Below are positions 1 to 8,357 of a stretch of 64,000 nt of DNA, one piece after another. Origin of the DNA: GM7GCV1 sp965222065 (GTDB taxonomy: Bacteria > Pseudomonadota > Gammaproteobacteria > Pseudomonadales > GM7GCV1); the NCBI GenBank assembly GCA_965222065.1, contig OZ244933.1, positions 1,922,001 to 1,986,000 of the forward strand, in the 5' to 3' direction. Position numbers and translations under genes: made by a program. Below the pieces are notes generated by a model, which was not told the DNA's origin, made no database searches, and worked only from the letters and a program-made list of their open reading frames with translations. Each line of letters opens with the position of its first letter. Position 1 is the stretch's first letter.

Positions 1-138
1 TTACTGCTTTCAGTGCTTGCTTTCCTTAATAATCGCCCCGATTTTCTTGACCTGGCTTTGGCCTATGCCCTGATTAATCTGGTGGGTATTTTTGCAGTGC
101 TGCAATTCATTCAGATGAAATTTCGAAAGCCTGACTAG
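1..138 (+). CDS. mnhF: Mrp antiporter subunit F (C-terminal part only)
   Basis: Only the last 45 codons lie in the window; the start is upstream. The visible part is a hydrophobic segment ending in a short basic tail (QMKFRKPD), with the Asp-Leu-Ala-Leu-Ala-Tyr pattern seen near the end of MrpF/PhaF proteins. MrpF is a small three-helix membrane subunit of the multisubunit Na+/H+ antiporter. Assignment rests mainly on position, just before mnhG as in most mrp operons. The spacing to mnhG is 10 bases. Confidence 0.75.
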   Translation, partial: LLLSVLAFLNNRPDFLDLALAYALINLVGIFAVLQFIQMKFRKPD

Positions 139-148
139 GCGTAGGTAT

Positions 149-499
149 ATGGTTGATACGGTACTGGATATTCTCAGCTGGATTCTGCTTTGTACGGGCG
201 GTGCTTTTGTGTTGATTGGTGGAATCGGCGCGTTACGCCTCCCTAATTTTTACACTCGCCTGCATGCCGCCAGCCTGACTGAGACCATGGCGAGCATCCT
301 GATTTTTACCGGCATAGTCTTGCAGGCGGGCTTTACACTTGCGGCTTTAAAACTGGGCGCTATCATGGTCTTCCTTCTCCTTACTGCGCCCACAGCCAGC
401 TACGCGCTGGGTAATGCAGCGTTGCTGTCGGGCATGCGGCCCGATGCTCAGCTAAACGTGCAGCAAGGCTTGCAAAGACGGGAGGAAAGCGACTCATGA
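149..499 (+). CDS. mnhG: Mrp antiporter subunit G
   Basis: This 116-residue protein has three predicted membrane helices (about residues 5-27, 38-60 and 63-88) and the MnhG/PhaG signature around RLPNFYTRLHAAS and TETMASILIFTG. MrpG is a small integral membrane subunit needed for assembly of the monovalent cation/proton antiporter. It follows mnhF and overlaps the next gene by four bases, so translation is probably coupled. Its length is normal for the family. Confidence 0.92.
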   Translation: MVDTVLDILSWILLCTGGAFVLIGGIGALRLPNFYTRLHAASLTETMASILIFTGIVLQAGFTLAALKLGAIMVFLLLTAPTASYALGNAALLSGMRPDAQLNVQQGLQRREESDS

Positions 500-1470
500 T
501 TATTGTTTTCGCTTTGTTCCTGCTGTCATTGCTGGTGGTTTCGGCACTGGCGATCGTACATACGGAGAACCTTTTTGTTGCAGTGATGCTAACCTCTATT
601 TTTAGTCTGCTGATGGCCGCTAATTTTTTTATCCTCGACGCAGCGGACGTTGCACTGACCGAGGCAGCTGTAGGGGCGGGTATAACGACAGTTATCTTCC
701 TCTCAGCCCTGGCGCTGACCACTGAACGCGAGAAGGCGTATAAATCCAGTCAACGCTTGGCTATGGTTGTCGTAGCGGTACTAGGTAGTTTGATTATCTA
801 CGCTACCTTCGACAAACCTCGTTTGGGCGATCCTGATGCGCCCGTTCATCAACATGTGGCGCCATGGTATCTGGAAAACACCCCAGTCTATATGGATTTC
901 CCTAATGTGGTGACGGCCATACTAGGCAGTTTTCGAGGCTACGATACGTTGGGTGAAGTGTTCGTGGTGTTCGCCGCCTGTATTGGCGTGCTATTTATTC
1001 TCGGCGTCAAGCCGCCGCAAGGCAGTATGTATGATCCGGAGGCTTCGGGTTTACGGCATCACCTTATCCCGCAAATGGTGGGACGTCTTTTAATACCCTT
1101 TATCGTATTGTTTGGCCTGTACGTGCAGTTTCATGGTGAATATGGTCCGGGCGGCGGGTTTCAGGCAGGAGCGCTGATTGCCTCTGGAGTTATCCTCTAT
1201 GCCTTACTGGAGGGCGAGGCCGCTGCACTTCGAGTATTGCCCCAGCATGTACTCATGGGCCTGACGATAGGCGGTGCCACCTTGTACGGTGGGGTAGGCG
1301 TCGTATCTATGCTGCTAGGTGGAAATTTCCTCGAGTATTCCGTGCTTCTTGCTGACCCGGTTAGTGGGCAGCAAATCGGTATCCTGTTGATAGAAGCTGG
1401 TGTTGGCATGGCCGTTTGCGGCGCCTTGCTTAGTATCTTTCATGCGTTTGCATCAAGGCCAGTGAAATAA
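496..1470 (+). CDS. mnhB: MbhD/MbhE-MnhB fusion subunit of Mrp antiporter
   Basis: This 324-residue membrane protein joins parts that are often separate. Residues 1-80 look like MbhD (DUF4040), with the helix-rich TEAAVGAG segment. Residues 120-170 carry the RGYDTLGEVFVVFAAC pattern typical of MbhE or the C-terminal part of MrpA. Residues 190-320 are an MnhB domain, with FHGEYGPGGGFQAGA, and FEAL-like hydrophobic helices beyond it. It thus supplies the MrpA C-terminal module and MrpB in one chain. It overlaps mnhG by four bases and shares one base with mnhC. The fusion is seen directly; the subunit equivalence is inferred from family knowledge. Confidence 0.88.
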   Translation: MIIVFALFLLSLLVVSALAIVHTENLFVAVMLTSIFSLLMAANFFILDAADVALTEAAVGAGITTVIFLSALALTTEREKAYKSSQRLAMVVVAVLGSLIIYATFDKPRLGDPDAPVHQHVAPWYLENTPVYMDFPNVVTAILGSFRGYDTLGEVFVVFAACIGVLFILGVKPPQGSMYDPEASGLRHHLIPQMVGRLLIPFIVLFGLYVQFHGEYGPGGGFQAGALIASGVILYALLEGEAAALRVLPQHVLMGLTIGGATLYGGVGVVSMLLGGNFLEYSVLLADPVSGQQIGILLIEAGVGMAVCGALLSIFHAFASRPVK

Positions 1471-1829
1471 TGAATTTGTTCGATTTGCTTGGTTTCTTTA
1501 ACTACTGGGTGTTCGCGATTGTGCTCACAGTAGGGTTGTACACTGTGATTGCAAAAGCCAATCTGATAAAAAAGTTGATTGGATTGTCGATTTTTCAATC
1601 TGCTGTGTTTCTTATGTACATCACTATGGACAAGGTAGAAGGGGGGACCGCGCCGATCATTCAGAAAGGAGTAGAAAACCAGGTTTTTTCTAACCCACTA
1701 CCTCAGGTGCTAATTCTTACTGCTATCGTAGTAGGCGTTTCCACGCTCGCTCTGGGGTTGGCAATAGTCGTTCGCATTTACGAAACTTACGGCACCATCG
1801 AAGACGACGAAATACTGGGCTTGGACTGA
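1470..1829 (+). CDS. mnhC: Mrp antiporter subunit C
   Basis: This 119-residue protein has three membrane helices and is related to NuoK of complex I. The segment NLIKKLIGLSIFQSAVFLMYI followed by a loop containing GTAPI matches the MnhC family. MrpC forms part of the membrane channel of the antiporter. Its start overlaps the mnhB stop by one base, and mnhD begins four bases after its own stop. Confidence 0.93.
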   Translation: MNLFDLLGFFNYWVFAIVLTVGLYTVIAKANLIKKLIGLSIFQSAVFLMYITMDKVEGGTAPIIQKGVENQVFSNPLPQVLILTAIVVGVSTLALGLAIVVRIYETYGTIEDDEILGLD

Positions 1830-1833
1830 TTGC

Positions 1834-3321
1834 ATGGATTTGACTTCCCATTTGCCTGCACTTCAGGTCATAGTGCCGATGCTATGTTCTCCGTTAATTC
1901 TGCTGCTGAAACCGCGGGGCCTGGCTTGGGCTGGAGCTACTTTGGTAGCTCTTTGCAGCTTTGCTATTGCAGTAAATATGGCCTTTGCTGTTGTTGGCGG
2001 AAAGGAATTCAGCTACGACATGGGCGGTTGGGAAGCGCCCTACGGTATCGCCCTGTCGGTAGATGCATTTAGTGCACTGGTGCTACTGATAGTTAACGGT
2101 GCTGCAACTATGGCATTGCTTGCAGCCCGGCCTAGTATTGATCAGCAGATTGAACAGGAACGCCAGCCACTATTTTATTCTGCGTTTTTACTGGCCCTTG
2201 CCGGTCTTACCGGTATTGTGGTTTCTGCAGATGCCTTCAATATTTTTGTCTTCATGGAGATATCCTCGCTGGCCAGCTATGTTCTAGTAGCTGGAGGCCC
2301 TGACCGACGCGCTTTATCTGCGGTGTTTAAATATCTGATCATGGGAACGATTGGTGCCACCTTCTACCTGATTGGGGTGGGCATGATCTATATGATGACC
2401 GGCACGCTCAATCTGGCAGATATGGAAGCGCGAATTGGCGGAGTTACTGATATCAACCCGATCCTGGCAGCGGCGGGCTTTATCACCGTTGGCCTGGCTC
2501 TCAAGGCCGCCGTGTTTCCGTTACACGTTTGGTTACCCAATGCCTATTCCCAAGCACCGCACATCGTCACTGTATTCCTTGCCTCCTGTGCGACCAAGGT
2601 GGCGATTTATGTGCTTATACGTTTTGATTTCTTTGTGTTTCAGGCCAATCTCGATGCGCACGACCTGCAATTTTCAACCTTCTTGATGCCCCTGGCTATA
2701 GTCGGCATTCTTGTGCCCTCTGCCGTGGCGATTTTTGAAGGGCACATTAAGCGGCTGCTGGCCATGTCTTCTGTGGCTCAGATTGGCTACATTATTCTGG
2801 GGGCCAGTTTTGTTACGACAGTGGGACTGACCGCTTCGGCAACTCACATGTTTAACCATGCTCTCGCGAAGGGAGGGTTGTTTTTGGCTATTGCCGGGCT
2901 GGCTTGCCATTATCGCGACCTGCGTCTGGATCAGCTCGCCGGTGCTGCCCGCACAATGCCCTGGACGGCAGCGGCCGTAGTAATTTGCGGTCTTAGCCTG
3001 GTGGGTGTTCCGGGTACGGCCGGCTTTATCAGTAAGTGGCTGCTTATTGATGCAGCCGTGGAAAAGGGAGGCTTCTCCTGGTTACTGGTTGTCATTATCC
3101 TCGTTAGCTCGCTGATGGCACTGGCTTATGTTAGCCGCATCATCGGGACTTTATACTTCAAACCGGCGGTAGTTTCCCAAGCCCCCCGCGAAGCACCTAT
3201 ACAACTGCTTCTTGTCACTGGACTGGTGGCGCTGGCCAATATTGTCTTTGGGCTTTTCCCCTCATTTCCGCTGGCTTTGTCAAGTAATGCGGCTGAATTA
3301 CTGTTGGGACACATTCTGTGA
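1834..3321 (+). CDS. mnhD: Mrp antiporter subunit D (first of three MnhD-like)
   Basis: This 495-residue, 13-14-helix protein belongs to the proton-translocating family shared with NuoL/M/N. It has the conserved Glu in VFMEISSLASY (helix 5) and the Lys-containing segment LALKAAVFPLHVWLPNAYSQAP (helix 7), plus HALAKGGLFL (helix 8) with its conserved Lys. These residues lie along the proton path in the family. A second overlapping frame from 1830 is a shadow. It overlaps the next MnhD-like gene by four bases. Confidence 0.93.
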   Translation: MDLTSHLPALQVIVPMLCSPLILLLKPRGLAWAGATLVALCSFAIAVNMAFAVVGGKEFSYDMGGWEAPYGIALSVDAFSALVLLIVNGAATMALLAARPSIDQQIEQERQPLFYSAFLLALAGLTGIVVSADAFNIFVFMEISSLASYVLVAGGPDRRALSAVFKYLIMGTIGATFYLIGVGMIYMMTGTLNLADMEARIGGVTDINPILAAAGFITVGLALKAAVFPLHVWLPNAYSQAPHIVTVFLASCATKVAIYVLIRFDFFVFQANLDAHDLQFSTFLMPLAIVGILVPSAVAIFEGHIKRLLAMSSVAQIGYIILGASFVTTVGLTASATHMFNHALAKGGLFLAIAGLACHYRDLRLDQLAGAARTMPWTAAAVVICGLSLVGVPGTAGFISKWLLIDAAVEKGGFSWLLVVIILVSSLMALAYVSRIIGTLYFKPAVVSQAPREAPIQLLLVTGLVALANIVFGLFPSFPLALSSNAAELLLGHIL

Positions 3322-4787
3322 ACGCTGATAACACCATCATCCTGGCCATCCTGGTGCCACTGATTACAGCAGCGGGTATTCAACTGGCAGGTCGTGTGTC
3401 GGATAACTTGCGAGAAAGTGTGACACTGCTCGGTGCTGCCGCGCTGGCATGGGTTGTTTGGGGCATGCTGCCAGAGATATTCAGCGGCGAACAACCGGGC
3501 TGGACAGCCGGTGACTTGCTGCCGGGAATAGCACTGGCATTTAAAGTGGAACCACTTGGCATGTTGTTCGCTGCCCTGGCTTCTGGACTTTGGATCATCA
3601 ATTCAATTTACAGTATTGGTTACATGCGCGGCAATAATGAAAAAAATCAGACGCGCTTTTATACCTGTTTTGCACTGTCGCTTGCGGCGACCATGGGCAT
3701 TGCTTTTGCCGGTAATCTGCTCACCTTGTTCCTGTTTTATGAAATGTTGACGCTTTCGACGTTCCCATTGGTATCTCACAAAGGGGATGAATCCACCGTT
3801 CGTTCAGCGCGGGTATATCTGGGAATTTTGCTCTTTACGTCAATCGGGCTTTTACTTCCCGCCATTATCTGGACCTATCACATTGCCGGCACAGGTGATT
3901 TCACGACCGGAGGAATACTTGAGGGCAAGGCTTCCGGGCCTGTTATCGGCTTACTATTGGCACTGTATTTGTTTGGTGTTGGTAAAGCGGCGGTGATGCC
4001 GGTTCACCGCTGGCTGCCTGCGGCGATGGTAGCACCTACCCCGGTAAGTGCATTGTTGCACGCGGTCGCGGTCGTTAAAGCTGGTGTGTTTGCCGTGACC
4101 AAAATAATTGTCTATATCTTTGGCGTCGATTTCCTGTTTAGCTCTGGCAGCGCAGGATGGTTGGTCTACGTCGCGGCATTTACGATTATTGCTGCCAGTG
4201 TGGTGGCAATGTACCAGACTAACTTAAAGCGACTGCTAGCCTATTCGACGGTTGCGCAGTTGTCTTATGTGGTGATGGCCGCTGCCGTGCTGAAACCGCT
4301 TGCGGAGATCGGTGCAGCAATTCACATGGTGGCGCATGCCTTTGGTAAAATTACCTTGTTCTTTGCTGCTGGTGCAATTTATACCGCCTCCAAAAAAACT
4401 GAATTGTATCAGTTGCGGGGTATCGGTCGACGCATGCCCTGGACAATGGCTGCTTTCACAATTGGCGCGCTCAGCATGATTGGTGTGCCGCCCACGGGCG
4501 GGTTTGTGTCCAAGTGGTACATTCTGGCTGGCTCTTTTCAGGCAGACAACTTCCTGGCAATTTTTACCATCATCGCCAGTACGGTGCTAAACGCAGCATA
4601 CTTTCTACCAATTATTTTTATGGCCTGGCTTGTCGATGAACCTTCCGGGGGAAAGGAGCACGGTGAGGCGCCGCCGCTGGTCGTACTTGCGCTTTGCCTT
4701 ACGGCCTTAATGACCCTGGGATTCTTTTTCTTCAACGGACCAGTGATCGAACTGGAACAACAGCTGGTTAAGGGGATGCTGCCATGA
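3318..4787 (+). CDS. Mrp antiporter subunit D-like protein (second)
   Basis: This 489-residue membrane protein is also of the NuoM/MnhD family. Visible motifs are FLFYEMLTLSTFPLV (helix 5 Glu), GVGKAAVMPVHRWLPAAMVAPTPVSALLHAVAVVKAG (helix 7 region) and MVAHAFGKITLFFAAG (helix 8 Lys). It starts inside the end of mnhD and ends inside the next small gene. A second full-length MnhD-like subunit is unusual compared with the classical seven-gene mrp operon but occurs in Mbh/Mrp-like clusters. Which physiological subunit it replaces is not clear. Confidence 0.9.
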   Translation: MNADNTIILAILVPLITAAGIQLAGRVSDNLRESVTLLGAAALAWVVWGMLPEIFSGEQPGWTAGDLLPGIALAFKVEPLGMLFAALASGLWIINSIYSIGYMRGNNEKNQTRFYTCFALSLAATMGIAFAGNLLTLFLFYEMLTLSTFPLVSHKGDESTVRSARVYLGILLFTSIGLLLPAIIWTYHIAGTGDFTTGGILEGKASGPVIGLLLALYLFGVGKAAVMPVHRWLPAAMVAPTPVSALLHAVAVVKAGVFAVTKIIVYIFGVDFLFSSGSAGWLVYVAAFTIIAASVVAMYQTNLKRLLAYSTVAQLSYVVMAAAVLKPLAEIGAAIHMVAHAFGKITLFFAAGAIYTASKKTELYQLRGIGRRMPWTMAAFTIGALSMIGVPPTGGFVSKWYILAGSFQADNFLAIFTIIASTVLNAAYFLPIIFMAWLVDEPSGGKEHGEAPPLVVLALCLTALMTLGFFFFNGPVIELEQQLVKGMLP

Positions 4788-5053
4788 AGGAGCATGAAAA
4801 GAAGCATTGGTTGTACCAGGCTGCGACAGTGAGAAAACTTTGGTGGGTGTTTTCTACTGTATTGGCACTAACGGTTTTTGTGCAATTAGTGGTGCACATA
4901 AAAGGTTACTTCACGGTTGATGGTTGGTTTGGATTTGGTGCTGTGTACGGTTTTCTTAGCTGCTTGCTAATGGTGTTATTCGCTAAGGTGCTGGGTGTAT
5001 TTCTGAAGCGCCCTAACAACTATTATTCTGCGGAGCGAGACGACGATGATTAA
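4784..5053 (+). CDS. Small membrane protein in Mrp operon
   Basis: This 89-residue protein has two likely membrane helices (about residues 21-42 and 50-75), a charged N-terminus (KEHEKKH) and an acidic C-terminus ending in four Asp. I do not recognise a named family. It overlaps both neighbours by a few bases, so it is translated with the antiporter genes. It is probably an accessory or assembly subunit of this antiporter type; that role is inferred from position. Confidence 0.75.
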   Translation: MKEHEKKHWLYQAATVRKLWWVFSTVLALTVFVQLVVHIKGYFTVDGWFGFGAVYGFLSCLLMVLFAKVLGVFLKRPNNYYSAERDDDD

Positions 5054-6752
5054 TCTCATCTCACCCGCTCTGATTATGGTGGTGGCGGCCCTGGCCATTG
5101 GTTTGGCTCGGGGGCACTTGCGTACAGCCATTGTGCTGTTGGCCCCTGTGCTGACATTGTGGGCTGTTTGGCAAGTGCCTGATGGTGTGCAGGACACAGT
5201 GCGTTTTCTGTCCTACCAGATCGAACCTGTGGAGGGCAGTCCCCTAAGGCGTTTGTTTGCGACAATTTTTGTGCTGATGGCGTTTGTTGGGGGGCTTTTT
5301 GCATTCCGCCTGGCGAAATGGTACGAGTTAGCCGCTGCCTTTTTTTATGCCGCTGGTGCCATCGGAGTGAGCTTTGCTGGCGACCTGATTTCGTTGTTTG
5401 TTTATTGGGAACTGATGGCGTTATTTTCCACAGTAGTAGTTTGGTGTGGCGGTACGGCTGCTTCTCGTGCGGCTGGCATCCGTTACGCTATTCTGCATTT
5501 GCTAGGCGGTGTGGTGCTTAAGGTCGGTATCGAAGGTGTCGTGGTCAGTACCGGTTCCATACAAATCACCCCCATGCTGGCGGAAGATTTTAATAGTTGG
5601 ATGATACTTTGCGGCATCCTTATCAACGCTGCGGCTCCCCCCCTGTCTGCCTGGCTGGCGGATGCTTATCCTGAATCGAGCCCGACCGGTTCGGTATTTC
5701 TTTCCGCTTTTACCACCAAGACTGCGGTATTGGCTTTGATTCTGCTGTTCCCGGGAGAGAAGGTATTGATTGGTATTGGGCTGTTTATGGTGATGTACGG
5801 AATTATCTATGCGCTCTTGGAAAACGATATTCGCCGTATTCTGGCCTATTCGGTGGTCAATCAGGTTGGCTTTATGGTCTGCGCAGTCGGTATTGGTACG
5901 CAGCTGGCGATAAATGGTGCCACAGCCCACGCCTTTGCTCATATTGTTTACAAGGCGCTGCTGTTCATGAGCGCTGGTGTAGTGATTTACCGTACCGGTA
6001 AAAACCGCTGTACTGAGCTAGGTGGTCTGTTTCAATCCATGCCAATAACGACTATCTGCTGCATTATTGGCGCACTGTCCATTTCCAGCTTCCCCCTTAC
6101 ATCGGGTTTTACAACCAAGAGCCTAATTTCCCAAGCGGCAGCGAACAATGGACTTATGTGGGTATATATGCTCCTCACAGCAGCGTCCGCAGGTGTTTTC
6201 TTGCATGCGGGAATTAAATTTCCCTGGTTTGTATTTTTTCAGAAAGACTCAGGCCTGCGTCCGAAAGATGCACCCTGGAATATGGCGCTTGCCATGATTA
6301 TCTTCTCAGTAATTTGTTTGCTGTTGGGTATGTTCCCTGAATGGCTTTACCGTTTCTTGCCCTATGAGATGGACTATCAGGCATACACCGCCGGCAAGGT
6401 TGTGTTCTATTTGCAGTTATTGCTTTTCTCCGGGCTAGCCTTTTTCTTGTTCTTGCCGTTAATGAAGCGCACTGAAACAATTAGTCTGGATGTTGATTGG
6501 TTATGGCGTGTAGCTGCGCCCGCGTTAGTACGACATTTGGCTAGGGCAATAGCACCTCTGAAAAAACTTGGATTGAGGCTGGATTCAGTTAGTCGAAATT
6601 TGCTAAACCACCTGACATCCCGTTATTTTGGACAGCCTCAAATCATGGACCGAAAGGAGCGTGCTCTATTTGCGCGTTCCTGGCCAATCGGCACCACCGC
6701 GCTCTGGATAGCTATCCTGCTATCGGTATACGTTTTGCTTTACTATATCTGA
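5046..6752 (+). CDS. Mrp antiporter subunit D/A-like protein (third)
   Basis: This 568-residue membrane protein is the third NuoL/M/N-type subunit here. It has FVYWELMALFSTVVVW (helix 5 Glu), a helix 7 region with DAYPESSPTGSVFLSAFTTKTAVLAL, and HAFAHIVYKALLFMSAG (helix 8 Lys). The extended C-terminal part (residues 450-568) ends in another helix (TALWIAILLSVYVLLYYI). No full-length MrpA is visible, so this gene may supply the MrpA N-terminal function, with the mnhB fusion supplying the MrpA C-terminal part. It is the last gene of the operon. Confidence 0.87.
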   Translation: MINLISPALIMVVAALAIGLARGHLRTAIVLLAPVLTLWAVWQVPDGVQDTVRFLSYQIEPVEGSPLRRLFATIFVLMAFVGGLFAFRLAKWYELAAAFFYAAGAIGVSFAGDLISLFVYWELMALFSTVVVWCGGTAASRAAGIRYAILHLLGGVVLKVGIEGVVVSTGSIQITPMLAEDFNSWMILCGILINAAAPPLSAWLADAYPESSPTGSVFLSAFTTKTAVLALILLFPGEKVLIGIGLFMVMYGIIYALLENDIRRILAYSVVNQVGFMVCAVGIGTQLAINGATAHAFAHIVYKALLFMSAGVVIYRTGKNRCTELGGLFQSMPITTICCIIGALSISSFPLTSGFTTKSLISQAAANNGLMWVYMLLTAASAGVFLHAGIKFPWFVFFQKDSGLRPKDAPWNMALAMIIFSVICLLLGMFPEWLYRFLPYEMDYQAYTAGKVVFYLQLLLFSGLAFFLFLPLMKRTETISLDVDWLWRVAAPALVRHLARAIAPLKKLGLRLDSVSRNLLNHLTSRYFGQPQIMDRKERALFARSWPIGTTALWIAILLSVYVLLYYI

Positions 6753-6799
6753 TGCTCTTGATAGAACAGGTTTAGGTAACAAATTGAACTTGTGAAATT

Positions 6800-6818
6800 T
6801 GGTGCCCAGGAGAGGACT
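6800..6818 (+). repeat. attL: distal copy of tRNA 3' end
   Basis: This is a 19-bp perfect direct repeat of 17696-17714. The match stops at both edges (T versus A before it, G versus T after it). Only the tRNA 3' end is present, with no anticodon or D arm, so it is an attachment-site copy and not a second tRNA gene. Confidence 0.88.
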
Positions 6819-6950
6819 GGGCAAATGGCAACCCTTAAAAATGATTTTTCTAAGCACCTAAGGTGTTGATTCTAAATGAAATGGTAGCATTGGGCGGATG
6901 TGCTACCAATTCAATAAAACAAAGGCTTTCCGAAGCATCTAGATACTAAA

Positions 6951-6970
6951 TAGTAGCAGTTTTAGTAGCA
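6951..6970 (+). repeat. Left-end copy of TAGTAGCA repeats
   Basis: TAGTAGCAGTTTTAGTAGCA contains two copies of TAGTAGCA. Eighteen of these bases (GTAGCAGTTTTAGTAGCA, 6953-6970) recur exactly at 17581-17598, in the same orientation, near the other island end. Candidate integrase or excisionase arm-type binding sites. Confidence 0.55.
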
Positions 6971-7101
6971 GAACTGTTGGCGGGTAGTTTTGCATCAAAG
7001 ATTAAGTCAATAGATTAGATAAGAAATTATTTTAGAGAAAGAACAAATCAGCCGAAGAGTATTTATTAATTATTTAAGAAAGCATAAAAAATACTTTTCT
7101 A

Positions 7102-7116
7102 TTTTGAATTTCAAAA
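7102..7116. promoter_or_regulatory. Palindrome upstream of sigma-54 promoter (candidate enhancer)
   Basis: TTTTGAATTTCAAAA is a perfect 7-bp inverted repeat around one base. It lies about 80-95 bases upstream of the sigma-54 promoter, a typical distance for an activator enhancer site. AT-rich palindromes arise easily by chance in DNA of this composition, so this is tentative. Confidence 0.3.
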
Positions 7117-7195
7117 CGAATTGCAAATTGCAAATTTATAGATTCTCCAGCCCACAAAAATTTATAACCCATTGAAATTTATGTGTTTTTCGTTT

Positions 7196-7211
7196 TGGCA
7201 TGCTATTTGTA
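7196..7211 (+). promoter_or_regulatory. Sigma-54 (-24/-12) promoter of NO-sensing operon
   Basis: TGGCATGCTATTTGTA fits the consensus TGGCAYG-N4-TTGCW with one mismatch (T for C in the -12 GC). The expected start of transcription is near 7222, about 27 bases before the ATG at 7249. GAGGGA at 7237-7242 serves as ribosome binding site. The third gene of the operon encodes a sigma-54 activator, which makes self-activation likely. Confidence 0.68.
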
Positions 7212-7248
7212 TAAGTGACGTGCAAATTAGCCAATTGAGGGAAATACA

Positions 7249-7626
7249 ATGAATCTTTCTTTGCACCAAATTGAAAACACTTTTGATAAAAGGCTGCCGT
7301 CGGAAAATAACCCAAACAGCTTGTTGCTTGTAAATTTGTCAAAAATTAACAGAGGCGTTTCAAGTTCCTTTTGTAACTTGGTGGTTATTGATGCCAGTGA
7401 GCCGGATGCCGCCTCCCGCGCGCTTTCGGTAATCCTGCCAATCTATAAAATCGCTGGGCAAAAAAAGTTTTTGCTAGTGATCAATGGGGTTCGCAATACT
7501 CTTCAGGGCCCTTCAATTTTCAAGCAAATATTAGAGCTTGTATCTTACTTGCCGGATATATCTCTTAACTATCTAGGCGATACACCTTCCAGAAAATATC
7601 TTTCTGAATTACTTATAGAAAATTAA
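7249..7626 (+). CDS. Small protein resembling C-terminal half of MinD/FlhG ATPases
   Basis: This 125-residue protein has no signal peptide or membrane helix and no P-loop. Residues 43-50 (NLVVIDAS) look like a Walker-B-type strand. Residues 72-112 (KKFLLVINGVRN, then FKQILELVSYLPDISLNYLGDTP) resemble the C-terminal part of FlhG/FleN/MinD-like ATPases. The ATP-binding N-terminus is absent, so ATPase activity is not expected. It is the first gene after the sigma-54 promoter and is probably cotranscribed with the phosphorelay. It may be a truncated or adaptor-type relative; the family link is by eye only. Confidence 0.6.
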   Translation: MNLSLHQIENTFDKRLPSENNPNSLLLVNLSKINRGVSSSFCNLVVIDASEPDAASRALSVILPIYKIAGQKKFLLVINGVRNTLQGPSIFKQILELVSYLPDISLNYLGDTPSRKYLSELLIEN

Positions 7627-7666
7627 AACGGCTTCTGGTTTTCATAAAAATAGGGCGAAAAAGAAG

Positions 7667-8350
7667 ATGAAAAATATCATTTTCTTGATGGGCTTGGCAC
7701 TTTCATCTGGATGTTCCTACTATCCTTCCACCCTCGGGCCAGTTCATCCCACTCCCGCGGGGGAATTCATCAAGTGTATAAGCGAAGAGACGCATCACTT
7801 GCCAACCTGTTATTGCAATGAATACGCAGTTAAAGCTAACCCCGAAAGAGAAAAAGTTTGTTTTGCTGCAGAGCGGTCAGATTTAAAAATTCTGGCTAGT
7901 GAAACTATTTCAAAAGAAGACTGGTTATTTGATTTCCGCGTAGAAACCGCCAAGCTAGAAAAATACGAGCCTGATGTAAATGAGTTCTGGTCCAATAATA
8001 CCTTGGATTATTTGCAAGGTAACGAATTCACCGATGATTGTGATGGGCTTGACAGCATACTGGATGTCCTTTTCTTGTTAGGTGAGTTTAGGCTGGAACA
8101 GTTGGCGAAAATACTTATGCAAGTTACAGATAATAATCCAGAAACACCTAGATATCATTATGTCGCAGCTGTGTGGGTTGCCGGTGATTGGCTAATTTTG
8201 GATCAATCCTCTGCGGCACCATTATATCTGTCTAAGATCACTGCCTATGGCTCAGCCCCACTCACTGTTTTAGCGCACCGTCGTCTTAATGACAGGAAAT
8301 GGCGAGAGGGCTTGCCGCCTAATGTGCGTACGTTAGCTGGATACTGGTAA
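7667..8350 (+). CDS. Lipoprotein with LapG-like transglutaminase/cysteine-protease motifs
   Basis: This 227-residue protein begins with a lipoprotein signal (residues 1-15, lipobox LSSGC, Cys16 lipidated). Residues 107-180 show a possible papain/transglutaminase-type triad: Cys125 in TDDCDGLDS, His164 in RYHYVAAVW and Asp179 in WLILDQ. This order and spacing resembles the bacterial transglutaminase-like cysteine proteinase family that includes LapG, which cleaves biofilm adhesins in the periplasm. LapG itself is not a lipoprotein, and the N-terminal 100 residues with several extra Cys are unlike it. It sits 40 bases after the first gene and 7 bases before the regulator. Activity and substrate are unknown. 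Confidence 0.65.
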   Translation: MKNIIFLMGLALSSGCSYYPSTLGPVHPTPAGEFIKCISEETHHLPTCYCNEYAVKANPEREKVCFAAERSDLKILASETISKEDWLFDFRVETAKLEKYEPDVNEFWSNNTLDYLQGNEFTDDCDGLDSILDVLFLLGEFRLEQLAKILMQVTDNNPETPRYHYVAAVWVAGDWLILDQSSAAPLYLSKITAYGSAPLTVLAHRRLNDRKWREGLPPNVRTLAGYW

Positions 8351-8357
8351 AGCTGCT

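Larger units (their letters stand above)
6753..7248 (+). other. Intergenic junction: left island end and control region
   Basis: No gene is visible here. The stretch holds the left att copy (6800-6818), short TAGTAGCA repeats (6951-6970), an inverted repeat TGGTAGCA/TGCTACCA at 6882-6908, a 15-bp palindrome at 7102-7116, a TTGCAAATTGCAAATT repeat at 7121-7136, and a sigma-54 promoter at 7196-7211. Base composition changes from moderate GC to strongly AT-rich at about 6820. Confidence 0.7.

Noticed and set aside
6800..6900. Second tRNA gene at the left island border
   Set aside because: Only the 19-base 3' end matches; there is no anticodon, D or T arm beyond it.
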